Shown: positions 23,908 to 32,899 of the stretch, in pieces | Position numbering within the stretch: position 1 is the first letter of the stretch | How the letters are laid out: every line of letters begins with the position of its first letter | Source of the DNA: Planctomycetota bacterium | Lineage (GTDB): Bacteria; Planctomycetota; UBA1135 | Assembly: GCA_002705055.1 (NCBI GenBank) | Contig: PAHY01000043.1 | Location: forward strand, 69,832-130,291 | DNA length: 60,460 nt | Direction: 5' to 3' | Program-made: the position numbers and the translations under genes | Notes under the pieces: generated by a model | The model's database searches: none | The model's input: only the letters and a program-made list of their open reading frames with translations | What the model was told of the DNA's origin: nothing

Positions 23908-25404
23908 ATGCGACAGGCTCTCGCCCTCCTCGCTCTTCTCACGCTCGTGGCTTGCCAGAGCGAGCCTGATGTTGCGGCGCCCGAGCGGCCGAACATCCTG
24001 CTGATCTGCGTGGATGATCTGCGGCCGGAGCTGGGCTGTTACGGCGCGGAGCATGTGCAGTCGCCGAACATCGACCGGCTGGCGGCGGAGGGGCGGCGCT
24101 TCGCGCGGCACTATGTGCAGGCGCCGACCTGCGGCGCCTCGCGCTACGGTCTGCTGACGGGCGAGCGGCCGACTCACAACGGGCAGCTGGGGAACGGCTT
24201 CATGATGAGCCACACCTCGAAGCGGCCGGAGGGCGAGCAGCCGGAGAGCTTCGTGCATCACTTCCGGCGGAACGGCTACCGCACCGTGGGCATCGGCAAG
24301 ATCAGTCACCAGGCGGACGGGCTGGCGCGCCGCAACCCGGACGAGCTCGAGCTGCCCTACAGCTGGGATGAGATGCTGGTCCGCTACGACAAGTGGGGGA
24401 AGGGCGACGCGCCCTTCTTCGGCTTCGCCGACGGCAGCAACCGCAACACCCTGAAGTACGAGGTCCCGCCCTATGAGGCCGGCGCGGTCGATGACCTAGG
24501 TTATCCCGACGGCCTGCACGCGGAGCTCGCGCTGTCGAAGCTGGATGAACTCGCCGCAGCTGAGCAACCCTTCCTGCTCGCGGTCGGCTTCTACAAGCCG
24601 CACCTCCCCTTCACCGCGCCGCAGAAGTACTGGGATCTCTATGAGCGCGAGCAGATTCCGATCTCGCCCAACCCGGACGGCCCGACGGACGCCGCGCGCG
24701 CCTTTCTCCATGGCAGCGCCGAGTTCTTCAACCGCTACAAGCTCGGCAAGGAGTTCGGCGGCGCGGGCAAGCGGCTGAGCGACGCCTACGCCCGTGAGGT
24801 GCGCCATGCCTACCTGGCCTGCGTCAGCTATATCGACGCACAGGTGGGCAAGCTGTTGGACCGCCTCGAGGAGACGGGGCTCGCGGACAACACCATCGTC
24901 GTGCTGTGGGGCGACCACGGCTGGCACCTGGGCGATCACACGATCTGGGGCAAGCACAGCCTGTTCGAACGCTCGCTGCAGAGCCCGCTGATCATCCACG
25001 CGCCGGGGCTGCCGCAGGCGGGTCGCGCGACGCCCTCTCTGGTCGGGTCGATCGATCTCTACCCGACCTTGTGTGAGCTTGCCGGGCTGCCGGTTCCCGA
25101 AGCGGTCGACGGCATCAGCCTGGTTCCCCTGCTCGACGACCCGACGCTTCCCAGCCGCCGCCCGGTCTACGGTTATCAGCGCAACGCCATGTCGATGCGC
25201 ACCGACCGCTGGCGGCTGCTGCTGCGCAAGCGCGAACAGGGCTGGCAGGCCGCGCTCTTCGATCACGACGCCGACCCCCATGAGACGCGCGATCTGGCGG
25301 CCGAACACCCCGAGCAGGTGGCGGCGCTCCGCAGCCTCTGGAATGAGGGCACGAACGGCCTGATCCCCACCCTCGACGCCTGGCCGATCGCAACCGAGGA
25401 ATGA
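23908..25404 (+). CDS. Sulfatase (iduronate-2-sulfatase-like), lipoprotein
   Basis: The 498-residue exported sulfatase begins with a lipoprotein signal (LALLALLTLVAC). Metal ligands appear in ILLICVDDLRPELGCYG. The active-site signature is CGASR (Cys75 in CxAxR), which a formylglycine-generating enzyme can convert to formylglycine, although CxPxR is commoner. Later metal-site residues lie in VLWGDHGWHLGDH. The RPNILLICVDDLRPELG start and KPHLPFTAPQKYWDLYE segment match iduronate-2-sulfatase-type enzymes of marine polysaccharide degraders. The ATG at 23908 was chosen for the lipobox; upstream codons encode unlike sequence. No maturase gene is in the window. Confidence 0.92.
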   Translation: MRQALALLALLTLVACQSEPDVAAPERPNILLICVDDLRPELGCYGAEHVQSPNIDRLAAEGRRFARHYVQAPTCGASRYGLLTGERPTHNGQLGNGFMMSHTSKRPEGEQPESFVHHFRRNGYRTVGIGKISHQADGLARRNPDELELPYSWDEMLVRYDKWGKGDAPFFGFADGSNRNTLKYEVPPYEAGAVDDLGYPDGLHAELALSKLDELAAAEQPFLLAVGFYKPHLPFTAPQKYWDLYEREQIPISPNPDGPTDAARAFLHGSAEFFNRYKLGKEFGGAGKRLSDAYAREVRHAYLACVSYIDAQVGKLLDRLEETGLADNTIVVLWGDHGWHLGDHTIWGKHSLFERSLQSPLIIHAPGLPQAGRATPSLVGSIDLYPTLCELAGLPVPEAVDGISLVPLLDDPTLPSRRPVYGYQRNAMSMRTDRWRLLLRKREQGWQAALFDHDADPHETRDLAAEHPEQVAALRSLWNEGTNGLIPTLDAWPIATEE

Positions 25405-25943
25405 AGTCCAAGCTCAAGGAGGCGAAGCGCTTCGGCTTCATCGTCTGCATCACCCGCGCGGACATCGACGAAGGCCGCGACCTGGGCGAAGTCGTCGCGG
25501 TGGGCAAGAAGTGGTTCCTGGTCCGCATCATCGGCGACCACATTCGCTATGACGGCTTCAGCCTGATGCGCGTCGACGACGTCACCCGGCTCGATGCCCC
25601 GCATCGCTACGCCGACTTCGTCAGGCGTGCGCTCGAGCTGCGCGGCGAGCAGCCGCCGCCGGCGCCGGAGGTCGACCTGAAGAACACCGAGTCCGCGCTG
25701 CGTTCCGCCTGCGAGGCGGCGCGGCTCGTCTCCCTCCACTGGGAGGAGCTGGCGCCGGACGAGTGCGCGATCGGGCGGATCGTCGAGTCGCACGGCAAGG
25801 AGTTCAGTTTCCGCGAGGTCAATCCCTCGGCGCGCTGGAATCGCGACCTAGCCGAACATCCCTTCAAGATCTTGACCCGGATCGACTTCCTGTCCGGCTA
25901 CGAGGAAGCGCTCGCTGAGGTGCTGCATGATCTTCCGGCGTGA
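25401..25943 (+). CDS. Hypothetical protein, probably two small beta-barrel modules
   Basis: No family is recognised. The 180 residues start KSKLKEAKRFGFIVCITR with no signal peptide. Two similar-looking beta-rich stretches, about residues 10-65 (GEVVAVGKKWFLVRIIGDHIRYDGF in part) and 118-175, resemble SH3/Sm-like barrels joined by a helix. This is only a shape argument. The ATG overlaps the sulfatase stop by ATGA. Its end overlaps the next gene if the earlier start at 25927 is used. Codon pattern and overlaps support a real gene. Confidence 0.68.
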   Translation: MKSKLKEAKRFGFIVCITRADIDEGRDLGEVVAVGKKWFLVRIIGDHIRYDGFSLMRVDDVTRLDAPHRYADFVRRALELRGEQPPPAPEVDLKNTESALRSACEAARLVSLHWEELAPDECAIGRIVESHGKEFSFREVNPSARWNRDLAEHPFKILTRIDFLSGYEEALAEVLHDLPA

Positions 25944-26697
25944 GATGAGCGATGAACTCATGCGGGCTCCCGGCAGGGAAACCGCGCTGGTGATCTGCTG
26001 GATCGTCGTGGTCATCCAGCTGTTCTGGGCCCTGATGAACGGCATCACCTCGGAGCCCGGCCTCTTCCTGTCGTATGCCTTCTGGCGGGGCTTCTTCCTG
26101 GCGCGGCTCACCTGGGGCATCGCCTACGGCCACCGCTGGGCCTGGGTCGGGATGCGGATTCTGCTGGCGTGGTTCTTTCTGGCCGGGATGGGCGCTCCGG
26201 AATCGGCGCAGGGCAGCCCGCCCGAGTTCGCGCTCTGGGTCTTCCTGCCCGCTTTCTTGTACCTCAACTTTGACCCGCGGCTCGAGTCCTACTTTGCGGC
26301 GGTCGCCGCGGAGGCCAAGGCCGATCAGCAGGCGGAAGCCACCGTGGCCGAGGTCTTCCCCGGCATGCCGACGCAGTTGCCGATCTTTCTCTTGTCCCGC
26401 AGCCTCGCGGACGATCGGCTGATTCTGCCGCTGGAGGATGCGATCGAGGCGGTGCGCCTGGCTGCGGCGAAAGGGATCGCGCTGCGTGCCTGGCAGGGGG
26501 TCTCGATTGACCCTCCCTTCTTCCTCTGCGCGGAAGAAGACGGGCCGCTCGGCGACGAGCTCGAGCAGCCTTCCGTGTCGGAAGCGGAGGTCGAAAAGAC
26601 CATCACGGCGATGCGCGCTGCGGCAGAATCGTGGCGACCGTGCGCCGAGGGCCCGCGTGTTCCCGGCTATCAACTCGACTTCTGCGCCTCTTCATGA
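25927..26697 (+). CDS. Hypothetical membrane protein with a C-terminal soluble domain
   Basis: The 256-residue protein has three or four N-terminal membrane helices (VICWIVVVIQLFWALMNGI, then segments at about 50-70, 75-95 and 100-115). A cytoplasmic or periplasmic domain of about 130 residues with no motif I know follows. The start could be 25927, overlapping the previous gene by 17 bases, or 25945, one base after that gene's stop (TGAGATG). The latter is equally plausible and removes six residues. It overlaps the next gene by ATGA. The neighbour also encodes a multi-helix protein, so the two may form a complex. Confidence 0.66.
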   Translation: MIFRREMSDELMRAPGRETALVICWIVVVIQLFWALMNGITSEPGLFLSYAFWRGFFLARLTWGIAYGHRWAWVGMRILLAWFFLAGMGAPESAQGSPPEFALWVFLPAFLYLNFDPRLESYFAAVAAEAKADQQAEATVAEVFPGMPTQLPIFLLSRSLADDRLILPLEDAIEAVRLAAAKGIALRAWQGVSIDPPFFLCAEEDGPLGDELEQPSVSEAEVEKTITAMRAAAESWRPCAEGPRVPGYQLDFCASS

Positions 26698-27131
26698 CCG
26701 AGCTCTATCTCGACGCCGAACACCTGCTCGCCGGACGGCGCCGCGTGCGGATCGCCTGCGCGATGGTCCTGGTGCTGCAGCTCGCCGTGCTGGTGGGGCT
26801 GGCTCTGCGCGGCATGACTGATCGGCTTCCGTACACGGCGATCCGCATCGCGGGTTATGCCGCCCTGGCCTCCTTCATGCTGATGCGCCACAGCCGCGGC
26901 GCGCATCTGCTGTTTCGACTGCTGCTCGCGTTCGGCCTGACCGGTAGCATTCCCATCGCCTATCAGGCCGAGCAACCGCTCCAAGTGCGGCTGCTCGCCG
27001 GTGGCCTGTCGGCCTACTTTCTGGCGGTCTTTGCGCTGATCACCTGGGGGAAAGGCATCCCGACCTACTTCCACCCGCGCGCCCAGGCCGACCTGGCGCA
27101 GCTGGATCGGCAGGCGCGGGCCGAGGCGTAG
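26694..27131 (+). CDS. Hypothetical four-helix membrane protein
   Basis: The 145 residues form about four membrane helices (ACAMVLVLQLAVLVGLAL, a helix near 45-65, LLFRLLLAFGLTGSIPI, and LSAYFLAVFALITW), with a basic segment LLAGRRRVR before the first. The function is unknown. The ATG at 26694 was chosen because it overlaps the previous stop; upstream codons belong to that gene in another frame. This is the last gene of the seven-gene run and converges on the S9 peptidase gene 18 bases away. Confidence 0.65.
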   Translation: MTELYLDAEHLLAGRRRVRIACAMVLVLQLAVLVGLALRGMTDRLPYTAIRIAGYAALASFMLMRHSRGAHLLFRLLLAFGLTGSIPIAYQAEQPLQVRLLAGGLSAYFLAVFALITWGKGIPTYFHPRAQADLAQLDRQARAEA

Positions 27132-27149
27132 CGGACGAAGCCGCCCGGC

Positions 27150-29195
27150 CTAGTCCTCGGCGCGATAGCGATCGAACCAGGCCAGGACGTGCTGCACCTT
27201 GGCGATCAGGTGGCTGGGCCGCCGGGCGATCGAGTGCGAGGCTTCGGGCACCCGCACCAGCCGCGTCTCGACGCCGACCTCCTGCAGAGCCTGATAGAAC
27301 TGCTCCGATTCGCTCATCGGCGTGCGCCAGTCGACTTCGCCGGTGATGAGCATCGACGGCGTCTTGACCTGATCGACGTAGTGGATCGGTGAGCGCGCCA
27401 GGTAAGCTTCGGGCGCCTCCCAGGGCATGCCCGGGAAGTAGCGTCGCATGAAGCCGGCGCCGACATCGGAGGTGAGCGCGAAGCTGTACCAGTTGATCAC
27501 CGGCTTGGCGATGGCCGCCGCGGCGAAGCGGTTGGTGCGCGTGACGATCCAGGCCGACAGGATGCCGCCGCCCGAGCCGCCCGTCACAAACAGCTGCTCC
27601 GGGTCGGCGATCCCGCGCTCGACGAGCAGGTCCACGCCGGACATCAGATCGTCGTAGTCGAAGCCGGGGTAGGCCTGGTAGATCGCGTCGGCGAAGGCCT
27701 CGCCGTAACTCGTCGATCCGCGCGGATTGCAGTAGAGCACCGCATAGCCGGCCGCGGCGAAGAGCTGCACCTCGGTCGAGAACTGCGGACCGTAAGCCGC
27801 AGCGGGGCCGCCGTGGATCTCGAGGATCAGGGGCAGCGGACGCGAGCCGTCCTCGCCGGGCGGCAGGGCCAGCCAGCCCTGGATCTCGAGCTCGTCGTGC
27901 TGCGAGGCCCAGCGCAACTCGCGCACCTCGGCGAGCGCGCGCTGCCCGAGCAGATCTTCGTTGAGCGAGGTGATGCGCTGTCCTCCGCCCGGCACCCAGA
28001 TGCCGACGTCGGCCGGGCGGTCGGGCTGACTCCAAGTGAAGGCGACCTTGCCGTTGCTGGCGACCGAGTAGGAACCGGAGGTATAGGGGCGACCCAGGCT
28101 GGTCCCGCCGACGTTGGCGGCCCACAGCTGGCGCTCGCCCGCGGCGTTGATGCTGGCGACGCGGGTCGTGCCCTGGGTGTCGTACTGGAAGAAGATCGAC
28201 TGGCTGTCGGCGGCCCAGCGCAGGCTGCCCACGCTGTGGTCGAAGTTCTCACTCCAGCACACCGGCTCGCCGCCGGCGCGCGGGATCACCCACAGCTTGC
28301 TGCACTGATAGGCGCGCTCGCGATCCGGGTAGCCGGTGTACGCGATCCACTGCCCATCGGGGGAGACGGCCGGGCCGGAGTCCGGGCCGCGACGATCGGT
28401 CAGCTGACGCAGACGGCCGTCGGCGACCTGCAACTCGAAGATCTCGGTGTCGCTGCGGTGGTGCTGCCAATCCGGACGGCGGTTCGCTGACAGGATCAGC
28501 GCCTCGCCGTCGGGCGTCCATTGCGGAGTCCCGCGATGGTGGAAGGGGCCTTCGCTGAGCTGCCGCGGGGTGCCGCCGTCGACCGGAAGGACGAACACTT
28601 GGCTGTAGCCCGGCTTCAGGAAGCCGCGGCCATCGGCGCGGTACCAGTAGTCCTCGTGCACGGTCGGTGCCGGCGCCCAGCTCGCGCCGTTCGGTTGCTT
28701 GGGCGGGCGCACCACGCTGTCGGGTGCATCCGGGACGAACATCGTGAAGGCGATCTGCTGGCCGTCCGGTGACCAGGCAACGCCGCCGGGTGCGCGCTCA
28801 AAGCGGGTAAGCAGCGCCGTCTGCCCGGTGTCCATCCAGCGCAGGTAGAGCTGCCCGCGCCCTTCCTCGTCGGCCGCGGAATAGATGATCCGCGTGCCGT
28901 CCGGCGACCAGCGCGCCGAGCCATAGTTGGCGATCCCGGTGAGCAGCGGGCGGTGATCGCTGCCATCGGCGTTGAGCATCCACAGATTGCTGCGCACCCG
29001 ATCGCTGGTCGCGTCGAAGTAGCGGCGTTCGTAGACGATGCGCGTGCCGTCTGGCGAGATCTGCGGATCCGCGGCGTACTCCAGCTCGAAGACATCCGCG
29101 ACGCCGAGCGGCGCCAGATCGGGGGCGGCATCCTGAGCAGCGGCCGGTGCGGCGGCCAGGGCAAAGGCGAGGAGGAGGTTGGAGGAGGCGCGCAT
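27150..29195 (-). CDS. S9 family (prolyl oligopeptidase-type) peptidase, secreted
   Basis: The 681-residue serine peptidase has a signal peptide (NLLLAFALAAAPAAAQ). A WD40-like propeller with repeated SPDGxxIxY/F motifs (QISPDGTRIVYERRYF, WSPDGTRIIYSAADEE, WSPDGQQIAFTMF and others, about residues 35-400) precedes an alpha/beta-hydrolase domain. The nucleophile elbow is GGSGGG (Ser about 543), the Asp is in TGEVDWRTPMSES (about 620), and the His is in PEASHSIARR (about 652). It resembles acylaminoacyl-peptidase or dipeptidyl-peptidase-type enzymes. A divergent 26-base region separates it from the GNAT gene. Minus-strand TAGTTT lies ten bases before the ATG. Confidence 0.92.
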   Translation of the reverse strand: MRASSNLLLAFALAAAPAAAQDAAPDLAPLGVADVFELEYAADPQISPDGTRIVYERRYFDATSDRVRSNLWMLNADGSDHRPLLTGIANYGSARWSPDGTRIIYSAADEEGRGQLYLRWMDTGQTALLTRFERAPGGVAWSPDGQQIAFTMFVPDAPDSVVRPPKQPNGASWAPAPTVHEDYWYRADGRGFLKPGYSQVFVLPVDGGTPRQLSEGPFHHRGTPQWTPDGEALILSANRRPDWQHHRSDTEIFELQVADGRLRQLTDRRGPDSGPAVSPDGQWIAYTGYPDRERAYQCSKLWVIPRAGGEPVCWSENFDHSVGSLRWAADSQSIFFQYDTQGTTRVASINAAGERQLWAANVGGTSLGRPYTSGSYSVASNGKVAFTWSQPDRPADVGIWVPGGGQRITSLNEDLLGQRALAEVRELRWASQHDELEIQGWLALPPGEDGSRPLPLILEIHGGPAAAYGPQFSTEVQLFAAAGYAVLYCNPRGSTSYGEAFADAIYQAYPGFDYDDLMSGVDLLVERGIADPEQLFVTGGSGGGILSAWIVTRTNRFAAAAIAKPVINWYSFALTSDVGAGFMRRYFPGMPWEAPEAYLARSPIHYVDQVKTPSMLITGEVDWRTPMSESEQFYQALQEVGVETRLVRVPEASHSIARRPSHLIAKVQHVLAWFDRYRAED

Positions 29196-29205
29196 GCCGC
29201 GAGTG

Positions 29206-29211
29206 AAACTA
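29206..29211 (-). promoter_or_regulatory. Putative -10 element (TAGTTT) for the S9 peptidase gene
   Basis: Minus-strand TAGTTT lies ten bases before the ATG at 29195. It overlaps by two bases the plus-strand TACCAT of the GNAT gene. Confidence 0.35.
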
Positions 29212-29215
29212 CCAT
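29210..29215 (+). promoter_or_regulatory. Putative -10 element (TACCAT) of a leaderless GTG-start gene
   Basis: TACCAT ends exactly six bases before the GTG at 29222, predicting transcription from the first base of the start codon. It contains no AGGA, although GGCGAGG next to the start might act as a poor ribosome site. Confidence 0.45.
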
Positions 29216-29221
29216 GGCGAG

Positions 29222-29659
29222 GTGATTCGGATCGTCGAGCCGACCGAGCTGCCCGCCTTGAGCAAGATCGCGCGCGCCTCCTTCGAGGCGCAGCTCGCGC
29301 CGCAGTTCAGCGAGGCCGGACGCGAGGAGTACCTCCGCTTCACAACCCCCGAGGCCATGGCTGCGCGCGCTGCGGCCGGCCATCAGTTCCTGGCTTCCCG
29401 TCTCGGCGAGCATTGGATCGTGATGGCCGAAGTGCGCGAGTCGACGCACCTCGTCATGCTGTTTGTCGCCCCGGACTTTCTCGGGGCGGGCTACGGCAGC
29501 GGCATGCTGGCGCGCGTCCTGGCCATGGGGGTGGAGACGGTGAACGCCGCGCCGCCGGCGCGGGGCTTCTACGAGCGCGCCGGCTTCGCCGCACAAGGCG
29601 AGGAGCAGGAGAAAAACGGAATTCGCTTCGTGCCGATGCGCTGGAAAGGCGAGCGCTAG
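29222..29659 (+). CDS. GNAT family N-acetyltransferase
   Basis: The GNAT acetyltransferase of 145 residues begins IRIVEPTELPALSKIARASF, the usual first strand and helix. The acetyl-CoA pyrophosphate loop is seen as VAPDFLGAGYGSGML (about residues 80-94), with GAGYG replacing the common RGxGxG. The C-terminal NAAPPARGFYERAGF is the conserved last-helix motif. The acceptor substrate is unknown. The GTG start is supported by the family N-terminus and the TACCAT six bases upstream. Its TAG stop is the first half of the TAGGAT preceding the next gene. Confidence 0.87.
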   Translation: MIRIVEPTELPALSKIARASFEAQLAPQFSEAGREEYLRFTTPEAMAARAAAGHQFLASRLGEHWIVMAEVRESTHLVMLFVAPDFLGAGYGSGMLARVLAMGVETVNAAPPARGFYERAGFAAQGEEQEKNGIRFVPMRWKGER

Positions 29660-29662
29660 GAT
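29657..29662 (+). promoter_or_regulatory. Putative -10 element (TAGGAT) built on the GNAT stop codon
   Basis: The first three bases are the stop codon of the GNAT gene, and the hexamer ends six bases before the ATG at 29669. Confidence 0.5.
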
Positions 29663-29668
29663 CGAGGG

Positions 29669-30154
29669 ATGTCCTGCCTGCGCGCAGCCCTTCTGCTTCT
29701 CCTTGCGCTGGTGCCGGCCTGTGCAAGCGCCACCCCGCAACAAGAAGTCATGGACCCCGCCATTCGCATCCAGTTCTCGAGTCTCCCGGTCGACGACCAG
29801 GCCAAGGCCGAGAAGTTCTACACCGAAGTGCTCGGCTTCGAAGTCATCACCGACATCCCACTGGGGGAGTACCGCTGGCTGACCGTCGGCTCGCCGGCCG
29901 GGGTGAAGGGGCTGGAACTGCTGCTCGAGCCGATGGCGCTGCCCGCCACGCAGGCGTACCAGAAGACGCTCTATGACTCCGGCATCGCCTGGACGACCTT
30001 CATGGTCGACGACATCGACGCAGTCTGCACGCGGCTGATGGAGCAGGGCGTGCAGTTCACGCGCGATCCGATGGACGCCGGCACGGTCAAGATCGCCGTC
30101 TTCGACGACACCTGCGGCAATCTGATTCAGCTGACGCAGCAGCTTGAGGGCTGA
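29669..30154 (+). CDS. VOC (glyoxalase/bleomycin resistance) family lipoprotein
   Basis: The protein of 161 residues has an N-terminal lipoprotein signal (LLLLLALVPAC), unusual for a VOC-superfamily protein, most of which are cytoplasmic. Residues about 30-160 show the paired beta-alpha-beta-beta-beta layout: IQFSSLPVDDQAKAEKFYTEVLGF for the first module and WTTFMVDDIDAVCTRLMEQG for the second. Possible metal ligands include Glu residues late in each module, but no complete triad can be assigned. It probably binds or modifies a small molecule outside the cytoplasm. It lies 11 bases upstream of the M14 peptidase GTG. Confidence 0.83.
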   Translation: MSCLRAALLLLLALVPACASATPQQEVMDPAIRIQFSSLPVDDQAKAEKFYTEVLGFEVITDIPLGEYRWLTVGSPAGVKGLELLLEPMALPATQAYQKTLYDSGIAWTTFMVDDIDAVCTRLMEQGVQFTRDPMDAGTVKIAVFDDTCGNLIQLTQQLEG

Positions 30155-30165
30155 TCCTCCTCGCT

Positions 30166-32898
30166 GTGCCCCAACCACGACGGCCTCTCATGCTTACGCT
30201 CGCCCTCTTCACCTTCGCGTGCGCAGCCGCGCCGCAGGACCTCGAACTGCGTGGCGCTCAGGAGCCGCAGCCTGTCACGCAGGCGGGCACTCTGGGCACA
30301 CTCGAGTACTACCTGCCGGCTGGCGTCCAATACGACCCCGATTTCCCGCGACCGAAGGCGGTGTTGGGCTGGGAAGTCGGCGATTGGCATGTGCGCCATG
30401 ATCAGCTGGTGCGCTGGTTCGAGACGGTGGCCGAGCGGTCGCCGCGGGTACAGCTTCAGGAATACGGCCGCACCCATGAGCAGCGTCCGCTGCTCTTGGC
30501 GGCGATTTCCTCGCCGAGCAACCTGGCGCGGCTCGATGAAATCCGCGCGGCGCACGTCGAGGCGGTGCGCAACGGGGCGCGCTCGCACGACGGTCCGATC
30601 ATCGTCTGGATGGGTTACTCGGTGCACGGCAACGAGTCCTCTGGCTCGAATGCCGCCCTGGTCTTCGCTTACCACTTGGCCGCGGCGCAAGGCGAAGAGA
30701 TCGAGGCTTTCCTCGAGCGCACGGTCGTGCTGATCGACCCTTGCCTCAACCCCGACGGGCTCAGCCGCTTCGCTCAGTGGGCGAATATGCACAAGGGGCA
30801 GCAGCTGGTCGCCGACAGTAACCATCGTGAACACACCGAGGGCTTCCCTAGCGGCCGCACTAATCACTACTGGTTCGACCTCAACCGCGACTGGCTGCTG
30901 CTGACCCACCCGGAAAGCCAGGGTCGGGTGCGCGCGTTTCAGAGCTGGCTTCCCACCGTGCTGACGGACTATCACGAGATGGGGACCAACTCGAGCTACT
31001 TCTTCCAGCCGGGGATTCCCACGCGGCGCAATCCGCTGACTCCGGCACGCAACGCCGAGCTGACGGGCAAGATCGCCGAGTTCCACGCCGAGGTCCTCGA
31101 CGACCTGGGCAGCCTCTACTTCACCGAAGAGAGCTTCGACGATTTCTACTACGGCAAGGGTTCGACTTACCCCGATCTGCACGGCGGGATCGGCATCCTG
31201 TTCGAGCAGGCCAGTTCGCGCGGTCATTTGCAGGAGAGCTCCTTCGGGGATCTCAGCTTCCCCTTCACGATCCGCAATCAGTTCCTGACCTCGCTGTCGA
31301 CGCTGCGAGCAGCCGATGCGCTGCGCGAGGATCTGCAGTCCTGGCAACGCGAGTTCTATCGCCAGGCACGGGCCGAGGCGCGCGACCTCGCCCAGCAGGG
31401 CTATGTGTTCACTGCGGCGGGCGATCTGGAGCGGGCTTGGCGGATGGCTTCCATCCTGTCGACGCACGGGATCGAGGTGCGAGCGCTGACCGAAGACTTT
31501 GAATGGGAGGGCGTGGCTTATCCGGCGGGTGAGTCCTTCGTTGTTTCGCTGGATCAGCCGCAGGCCAGCCTGGTGCGCGCGCTCTTTGAAACCCGCACCT
31601 CCTGGCCGGACAACACCTTCTACGACGTCTCCAGTTGGAACCTGCCCATGAGCTTCGGTCTGCCCTACGCGGCGGTCTCGGCCAAGTTGGCAGACTCCCT
31701 CAGAACCGAGGAAGCGCGGGGGCCGAAGGCCACCACTTCTAAGCAGATTCACGAGGTGGTCGCGGCCGACCGGCCGGTTGCCTACCTGTTCGAGTGGCAC
31801 GCTGCTTCCGCGCCCCGGGTGCTGCAGACCCTGCTGGAAGCGGGGGTGCGCGCGCGCGTCGCCACCAAGCCCTTCACCTGCCGCACGCTGGCAGGGGAAC
31901 ACGACTTCGATTACGGGACGATTGTGGTGCCCTGCGGCATTCAGGAGCTCGATTTCCTTGCGCTGCGCACCCTGATGCAGCGCGCCGATGCCGGCCATGT
32001 GCAAATCCACGTCGCAACCGGCGGCCTGACGCCGCAGGGTATCGACCTGGGCAGTCGAAGCATCCTCGCGGTGGACGAGCCGAAGCTGGCGATCATCGTG
32101 GGAGGGAGCACGTCCAGCTACGAAGCCGGCGAGGTCTGGCACGAACTCGACACGCGCATCGGTCTAGCAGCGACCCTGCTCGAGCAGGACCGGCTGCGCA
32201 GCGTGGACCTGGATCGTTACACCCACCTTGTCTTCGTCAACGGCGCGAGCTCCGGGCTGAGTGACAGCACCGAGCAGCGGCTGGCAAGCTGGATCCGCGG
32301 CGGCGGCACGCTGATCGCCACCAAGGGGGCGGCCGTCTGGGCTGCGCAGAGCTTCCTGGGCGGTGGAGCGCGCGAGGGCCGCGACGCCACCCCGCGTGAG
32401 AACCCCGAGGAATCTCCCGAGGGCGGGGCCGTCGAGGAAGCGCAGGTCGCCTACGTCGACTACGAGCAGAAGCGCGCCGAGCAGAACGTCGCCGGCACCA
32501 TCTTTGAGGCCAGCTACGACCGCACGCATCCGCTGCTGTTTGGCTACGTCGGCGAGCGCATGCCGGTCTTCCGCAACTCCACGCGAATCCTTGATGCCGG
32601 CGACAACCCCTTTGCCACTCCGCTGCGCTATACCGTTCAACCTCTGCTCAGCGGCTTTGCCTCGGAAGAGAACGTTGCGCGGATCGCGTCCACGGCCGTC
32701 CTGCGAGCCGAGCGCCTGGGCAGCGGCAGTGTGATCTGCATCATCGACAACCCGCTTTTCCGCGGCGTCTGGTGGGGGACGCGCCGACTGCTGAGCAATG
32801 CCATCTATTTCGGCCCCGTCCTCAAGCGCACCGCGCCGCTGGACGCGGCTGGCGACGAGGACGATGCCGCCGACGACCACGGCCACAAGCACGACTGA
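30166..32898 (+). CDS. M14 family zinc carboxypeptidase, secreted
   Basis: The 910-residue exported metallopeptidase starts with a signal-type segment (PQPRRPLMLTLALFTFACAAA). The M14 zinc site is HGNESSG (His and Glu, about residues 154-157), followed by DPCLNPDG and LTDYHEMG (third ligand or substrate region, about 268). The general-base Glu fits LFEQASSRG (about 345). The C-terminal 450 residues are an extension without a named domain, with beta-rich stretches. The GTG at 30166 keeps the positively charged n-region; an ATG at 30190 is the alternative. A hairpin between this and the convergent DUF3604 gene may end transcription. Confidence 0.88.
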   Translation: MPQPRRPLMLTLALFTFACAAAPQDLELRGAQEPQPVTQAGTLGTLEYYLPAGVQYDPDFPRPKAVLGWEVGDWHVRHDQLVRWFETVAERSPRVQLQEYGRTHEQRPLLLAAISSPSNLARLDEIRAAHVEAVRNGARSHDGPIIVWMGYSVHGNESSGSNAALVFAYHLAAAQGEEIEAFLERTVVLIDPCLNPDGLSRFAQWANMHKGQQLVADSNHREHTEGFPSGRTNHYWFDLNRDWLLLTHPESQGRVRAFQSWLPTVLTDYHEMGTNSSYFFQPGIPTRRNPLTPARNAELTGKIAEFHAEVLDDLGSLYFTEESFDDFYYGKGSTYPDLHGGIGILFEQASSRGHLQESSFGDLSFPFTIRNQFLTSLSTLRAADALREDLQSWQREFYRQARAEARDLAQQGYVFTAAGDLERAWRMASILSTHGIEVRALTEDFEWEGVAYPAGESFVVSLDQPQASLVRALFETRTSWPDNTFYDVSSWNLPMSFGLPYAAVSAKLADSLRTEEARGPKATTSKQIHEVVAADRPVAYLFEWHAASAPRVLQTLLEAGVRARVATKPFTCRTLAGEHDFDYGTIVVPCGIQELDFLALRTLMQRADAGHVQIHVATGGLTPQGIDLGSRSILAVDEPKLAIIVGGSTSSYEAGEVWHELDTRIGLAATLLEQDRLRSVDLDRYTHLVFVNGASSGLSDSTEQRLASWIRGGGTLIATKGAAVWAAQSFLGGGAREGRDATPRENPEESPEGGAVEEAQVAYVDYEQKRAEQNVAGTIFEASYDRTHPLLFGYVGERMPVFRNSTRILDAGDNPFATPLRYTVQPLLSGFASEENVARIASTAVLRAERLGSGSVICIIDNPLFRGVWWGTRRLLSNAIYFGPVLKRTAPLDAAGDEDDAADDHGHKHD

Positions 32899-32899
32899 G

